From Chloranthus sessilifolius (taxonomy: Eukaryota > Streptophyta > Magnoliopsida > Chloranthales > Chloranthaceae): a stretch of DNA of 64,000 bases. The notes below the pieces were generated by a model. It was given only the letters and a program-made list of their open reading frames with translations, had not been told where the DNA came from and made no database searches. Of this stretch, positions 59,148-64,000 are shown piece by piece (the stretch's first letter is position 1; each line of letters opens with the position of its first letter). The stretch spans positions 45,314,685 to 45,378,684 of the forward strand of contig CM037598.1 in assembly GCA_021018995.1 (NCBI GenBank), given 5' to 3'. Position numbers and translations under genes: made by a program.

Positions 59148-59790
59148 TTTTACAAATGTATGAGAATGGGCTGGGGATGTGGTGATAGAGTTAGTTGCTG
59201 AAATTACAAATGGATGGGAGATTTGTCTTTGAGAGATGGCTTTCCAAAAAAATTTACATATCAATATTTCCCAAGGCTTCAATTCTGGATATGGTGCAGA
59301 TACATATGGTGGTATGGAATGGAATGTTCCTTTTAGGTCTCTTTCTGATGCAGATCGGTTAGACTTTGAAATAATGATGGGTACCTTGAATGAGAGGAGA
59401 CGAAACAATTTGAGTAGGGACTTACATATTTGGTCGAAGGAGTCTTCACTGCTAAATCCTTTTATTCTCTTCTTGGTAGAAGGCCCTTAGAAAGTGATAA
59501 ATGGAGGGGCATTAATTCGAATAACAGATGTGTGATGTCTTTACAATGGGAAGAATCCTCTAGTCACTTGTTTATTCAGTGTGATCCTAAAGATGTTTAA
59601 CGTGAATTGGGTATTTCTGAATGATTGTGGTAGTTTGATGGTAGAGTGGAATGCCGTTAACATGGAGGGCATTAAAAGGGAGTTTTGGAATGTTGTTGTT
59701 TATGCTGTTTGTTGGGCCATTTGGCAGGAAAGGAATAATTGTATATTTTAAAAAAATGGAGGGATTTGGCTACTTTCGGGGCTTGTTTGG

Positions 59791-60870
59791 GTGATATTGG
59801 AGAAAGCAGAGATTCGTTTGATATAATCGCTTACTATATCCTAAACAATCTGCCTACAAGGATAGTTTTCTATGGGCTTTTTCTTTTTTCTTTGCAATAT
59901 CTCGCTGCTTTTTTCTTCTTGTTGATTTTTTAACAAACGAACTTAAGCCCAAGCTTGTCCCATTTAAATTTCAAGCATAAAGTGCTAGCAAAGCCAGGCC
60001 TCTGAGTTTTATATCAAACTTAAAAGGGAAATTTTCAAAATAACCCCTGAACTTTTGCCCTGTCATCAATAACACATGTAAGCTATTGCTATTATCTAAT
60101 AGGCACCCAAAGTACACTTAAGTTCATCAACTAAACCCCTACTGTCACCTTCCATTAATATGTGAATGGAAAACACTAAATTATCATACAGCTTAGCAAA
60201 ATAGCGTGTGTGGAACCTAACGTGGTGAGGACTTAGCTGGCAACACTATTGATTCGACTTGTCATCATGTGCTAGTTCTTCACTGGTTCTTCTTCCTCTC
60301 ACTTGGTCTTCTTCTCCAGCGGTTAGGGCTTCCAAATCAATGTGTAGATCATTTTGGGGTCTCAAATTTGAACTCACAAGCGAGGAAATGGTTTGGAGTA
60401 AGAGAGCCAACCCATTTAAGGTTCCTATCTATGGTAAGTCCTCTCACGAGAAGATTAGGGTTTTCTGCAATTCTTTGTTGAGTGTTTGTAAGGAATTAGG
60501 GTTTAATAACAGAGATAATGCAGGATTTTGAGGCATAAAAGAGAGATAAATAATTTTGAAACTCTTGGGTGCATAAAAGAGGGATATCCAAGGGTATAAC
60601 AGAGGGATATATAATGCTAAAACATTAGCTTTTAGAGTTGGTTTTCTTTCCATTTGGGAGCCAGAGCAATCAATGGTGAGTGCTTAACACACTGCATTTG
60701 GTCCTCTGTTCTCTCCAAGGAGTTCTACCTGGTATCTTTTTTGGTTTTTTATGTTTATTTTTTTATGGAAGGATGAGGCCCCACCAACCTCATAGCATAT
60801 TATATATTAAAAAAAAATAGAGGGATGTATAATGTTGAAACTCTTTGGGGCATATCCAGGGGTATGATAT
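59791..60870. other. Unassigned AT-rich sequence
   Basis: No gene recognised. Two related pieces with AGAGGGAT(A/G)TATAATG and AAACTCTT(G)GGGGCATA lie near 60560-60630 and 60820-60860, a degenerate direct repeat. The stretch from about 60020 (AATAACCCCTGAACTTTTGC) resembles plant interspersed repeats of the kind I have seen in MULE or MITE families, but I found no partner end. Confidence 0.4.
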
Positions 60871-63789
60871 TGTAACACCCAATCAATCCCGGCTCGTTAC
60901 CATACTGGTTCGACTATCATGTGTTGGTAATCCGGATATATTGGGTCAAATAATTGAACTGAACCCTCTGGAACCAAGCCAGTAGATGAATAGACTATGT
61001 GTACGAGGCCCGATAGATGACACCAATGATCTGGCACCAAACCTCAATATATAAAAAAGCCCATAAGCGGGACCCATTAGGAAACAGACCCATGACTAAG
61101 GAAGGGCCAGATCTATGGCCCTTGAGTCAAGTAGGTATATTTATTGAGTGTGTGGGTTCCACACTTGAACCAACCTTAAGAAATGACTCACTAGTTAAAA
61201 AACCCAAACATATGGTCCATTGATTTCAGAGCCCATGTTGGACCCATGCCAAGACCCGTTTAAACCCATTAGAGGATTGGCCCACAACTTATAGGAGACC
61301 AAATCTATAGCCTTTAAGTTAAGTTAATACACCTAGGTGGATGTATAGACTCTACATGTGAGACATCCCTACACACTTAAAGCCCATGCATGTAATGTAT
61401 TTGCATGGAATTTGAGTGTCGGGTGTCTGCAGCAGAAAGAAGTGTTCCTTCTTCTTCTTTTCCTCGTCTCCATTGCAAGAAGCTCCAAGCCTATGATTTG
61501 GACCCCTCTGACCTAGCAAATCGATCGTAGAGGCGGGAAGGTTACTGCACAACCACTAAACCATCGACTCAAGAAACTATTTTAGGCAGGGACTGGTGTG
61601 ATCAAGAGCAACTCATGGGTAAAATCGTACGTGAAGCTCGGAAGACTTGCACGCGAGAAGTTCGTTACGGTAAACTTGCTACCGTACTTACAAATTCTAG
61701 TGTCTATAAAGTAAATGGAGTCCATGCATGAAGTTGGGAAGAATCGGACCCGTGGGAGGGTTTGTAGCCAAAATCATGGGGTCTGATGCTTTGAGCTGCA
61801 TGCATGATTTGCCGCACTAGTGTTCAAAGGCTAAAACCGCCTTAGGCCAACCTGATTGGGTTGCATTCTAGCAATGCCTGCCTCAAAACCCCACCGAATT
61901 GAGTTCATAACCTTCTTGGGAGTCAAATTCTTTGATTTTCGGGGGTTTTGGACCGTGTATCATACGGGTTAAAGGTAATAGCAAGGTTGAGATTGCGAGA
62001 CTCCACGTTATGTGATGGGATTTGTTTTTCATCGAAGAATGTCCATGAATCTTAGAGTCTGAGGCCAGAGGACAAAGCTGGAAAGTGGCGAGTCTGTCAG
62101 GCTCGCCGCGGTGAAATGGAACCTTGTCGCAGCGAGAAATCACCTGAAGGCCTCACCACAATGAGATTTCAAGGCAAAATCTTCTCTGAAAAAACTCGTT
62201 GTGGTGACCCTGCGGCGGGATGCTCTGTTTTGTTGAGTTCTGGGGTTGTGTGACCTTGTGTGCCTTGCAAAGATCATGACTTACGACTATCATGTTTAGG
62301 TAGTATCAGAGGACGTGCATGACGTGTATTCTAGGCTATACATGAAGGACAATTGAGAAGAGTTTAGATTTGATTCATGCGTGTTTAATCATGAGGTCCG
62401 ACACTTGAGGTAGGGAAAATACCTTTGCCAATTATATGTTTACTCGAATCCACGTTTATGATGCAATTATCAAATGAACTATATTCTTTCAGCAATGATG
62501 CCTATATATACATATGTATTTGAAATTCTTGAATGTTAAAGACTTGATTTTCACTCACATGTTTTGATGATTCCTGAACATGCATCTTGATCTCGTATCA
62601 TCTTGCATTGCCATGTTCCCGTTCTCGTAGCTTACTTGGTCTACATGTACTTGATATGTGCCTATGCTATGTGTGATCATGTGCAATGAGGAGTGGAGCC
62701 TCCATGAGAGGGGTGGAGTCCCCCAGGTAGCAACCCTGTGTCCTAATACGGGCTGCTCAGTTATCTAATATGGGATGCATTGCCATGTGGTTTGTTCTAA
62801 GTGTGTTAGATGTAAGGAGAGTGGAGTCTCCATGAGAGGGGTAGAGTCCCCAGGGTAGGAACCTTGTGTCCTAATACGGGCTGCTCAGTTCCCTAATACG
62901 GGATACTTACTCTAAAGCCATATGACATGATAGGATATGTTTCGATTCATGATATGTGATCCGTCTTGATTATGATTCTATACTCGTTATATGTGCTCAT
63001 GACTTGCTTCGTTTACGTGTTTTGGATTCGTGCTCGAGTTTGGTCTCCCTCTATGCATTGTTTTAGCATGCTTATCTATTATTATGATTAGATTTGTTGG
63101 AGCATTTTATTCATGTTTTGATCCTGCACTCGATATATTTTCATATAATGTGAATTTCAATTTGCTTTTAATTATGCATCGAGAACATGAATTAGAAGGA
63201 TAAAGTGTTACTTAGCAATGCATGTTCTCTATTGAGCTTGGCTGAAGCTCACTCCAGGCTATACGTCACAGCTGTAGGAGCTGGATTGGAGCGTGACCCA
63301 GAATAGGAAGAAGATTCGGATTACCATCCTATTGAGGAGGAGGAGGACTTGCCGAAGGAGCACTTTCATTAGTGCTGGGGCATTGGGATATATTTTTGGA
63401 TTTTTGAGTGGACGGTATATGTTCAAATTTTGTAATTAAATACTAAGTATGTTTGATCCACTGTTTAGATGGAGGTCGGCCTTCATCGGTGGATATGTAC
63501 TTTGTGCATATGGTAGTTAGCTTCGTGGGTTATGTTGCCATTTGTTTTGTGACGTATGCTCTATGTTTTTTTTTTTTTTTTTTTAATTCTGATCTGCGCA
63601 CTTTGTTTTCTGCTCTTGTAAGCTTACCTTATTGAGAGGTAGCCCGATCCTTCCAATGGTTAAATGTGGGGAATGATCGTGTTGTCTAGTGGTGATGCTT
63701 ATATTTGATACCATAGCATAACTGTATATCGAATCTCTCGCATGATTCAACGGCACGGGTTTTTGGGTAAGGAAACTCGGGCTGTCACA
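60871..63789 (+). repeat. Solo LTR, Tekay-like chromovirus family, 2919 bp
   Basis: It starts TGTAACACCCAATCAATCCC and ends ACTCGGGCTGTCACA. Flanks GATAT (60866-60870) and TATAT (63790-63794) match in four of five bases. The end resembles the end of the D LTR, and CTGAAGCTCACTCCAGGCTA near 63241 corresponds to the AGCTCACCCTTCGACTATA block of D (near 4450). No internal sequence, hence a solo LTR. The ORF at 63453-63635 is inside it and is not a gene. Confidence 0.75.
62691..62910. repeat. 128-bp-period tandem repeat in the Tekay-like solo LTR
   Basis: Two units run GAGTGGAG(C/T)CTCCATGAGA ... TCCTAATACGGGCTGCTCAG, starting at 62691 and 62819. They are about 90 percent alike by eye. Confidence 0.7.
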
Positions 63790-64000
63790 TATATATAATG
63801 CATGTCCGTGAGGATTAGCCCATTTTATTATTTACATTAGCTAAGATCATAGTGATGGATATCTGTTTGCACTATCACGAGATTTCATCTATCGTGGTTA
63901 ATTGGAAATATGTTCTAATTTTGTTAGGTTTATAGCTTGTCAAAATATCTCCCTAACCTATGCCCAATTTTGTATATCAACTTTTGGGATTGCTCTTTCA
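63790..64000. other. Right-hand flank of the solo LTR, nothing recognised
   Basis: AT-rich sequence with no ORF of note and no repeat that I can identify. Confidence 0.4.

Larger units (their letters stand above)
57830..59790 (+). mobile_element. L1-type LINE fragment (RT end and zinc-binding C-terminal part), interrupted
   Basis: Pieces on the plus strand match the end of plant L1 reverse transcriptase and its zinc-binding region. They are a LPSLNLLSPLSQF piece, then KEDGGLRIRKLGLINRALLW with KWLWRF, a SLRDGFPK piece after the interruption, and finally NVVVYAVCWAIWQERNNCIF near 59690-59750. Frames change between pieces and stops are present, so it is dead. The N-terminal ORF, endonuclease and RT active site are absent (5' truncated). 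A MULE-type element (58282-59147) sits inside it. No clear poly(A) tail or target copy was identified. Confidence 0.8.

Overview
The window looks like nuclear DNA of a flowering plant, probably a eudicot. It is almost wholly nested transposable elements. The evidence is plant-type Ty3 LTR elements (Athila-like, Tekay-like and another chromovirus), primer sites complementary to plant tRNA-Asp and initiator tRNA-Met, plant-type LINE, Mutator and CACTA fragments, and a decayed multi-exon copy of the nuclear gene for the plastid chaperonin Cpn60-beta. I see no intact host gene, no RNA gene and no CRISPR array.

Layout. 1-4971 is the 3' part of element D: an extra ORF, then a Tekay-style LTR. A short host stretch follows. 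5353-12152 is element A, a complete-ended but non-coding Athila-like derivative with target duplication ACATC. After 500 bases of host DNA, 12663-40823 is element B, an Athila-like element with gag, pol and an extra third ORF and target duplication GTACG. Nested in B just before its 3' LTR is element C (25241-38912), which has gag and the third ORF but no recognisable pol. Host DNA resumes at 40829.

From 42727 to 56190 lies the Cpn60-beta pseudogene. Its second recognisable exon is split by a 12.2 kb minus-strand chromovirus array (E, 43237-55424). The array has four LTRs around three internal units and a single target duplication, ACCCT. A C-family solo LTR (F, 48971-51663, minus strand) sits inside E. 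At 57830-59790 a LINE fragment carries a MULE-type element with a perfect 9-bp duplication, which itself carries a CACTA-type MITE. 60871-63789 is a Tekay-like solo LTR.

Most interesting signals. (1) Elements D, B and C each carry clusters of a family-specific, CpG-centred palindromic motif (TTCGATCGAA, TTCGAA, CTCGCGAG). In each the cluster occurs both in the LTR and in the spacer before the extra ORF, followed by AT-rich TATA-like sequence, which suggests a second, motif-matched internal promoter. (2) A, B and C share a compact module of hairpin, 8 nt, GGTTTGGGGG-type tract and second hairpin at the end of the third-ORF region. Stem changes are compensatory and the spacing is identical. A similar hairpin plus tract lies at the true polypurine tract. 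These are by-eye observations. LTR elements are treated throughout as broken fossils.
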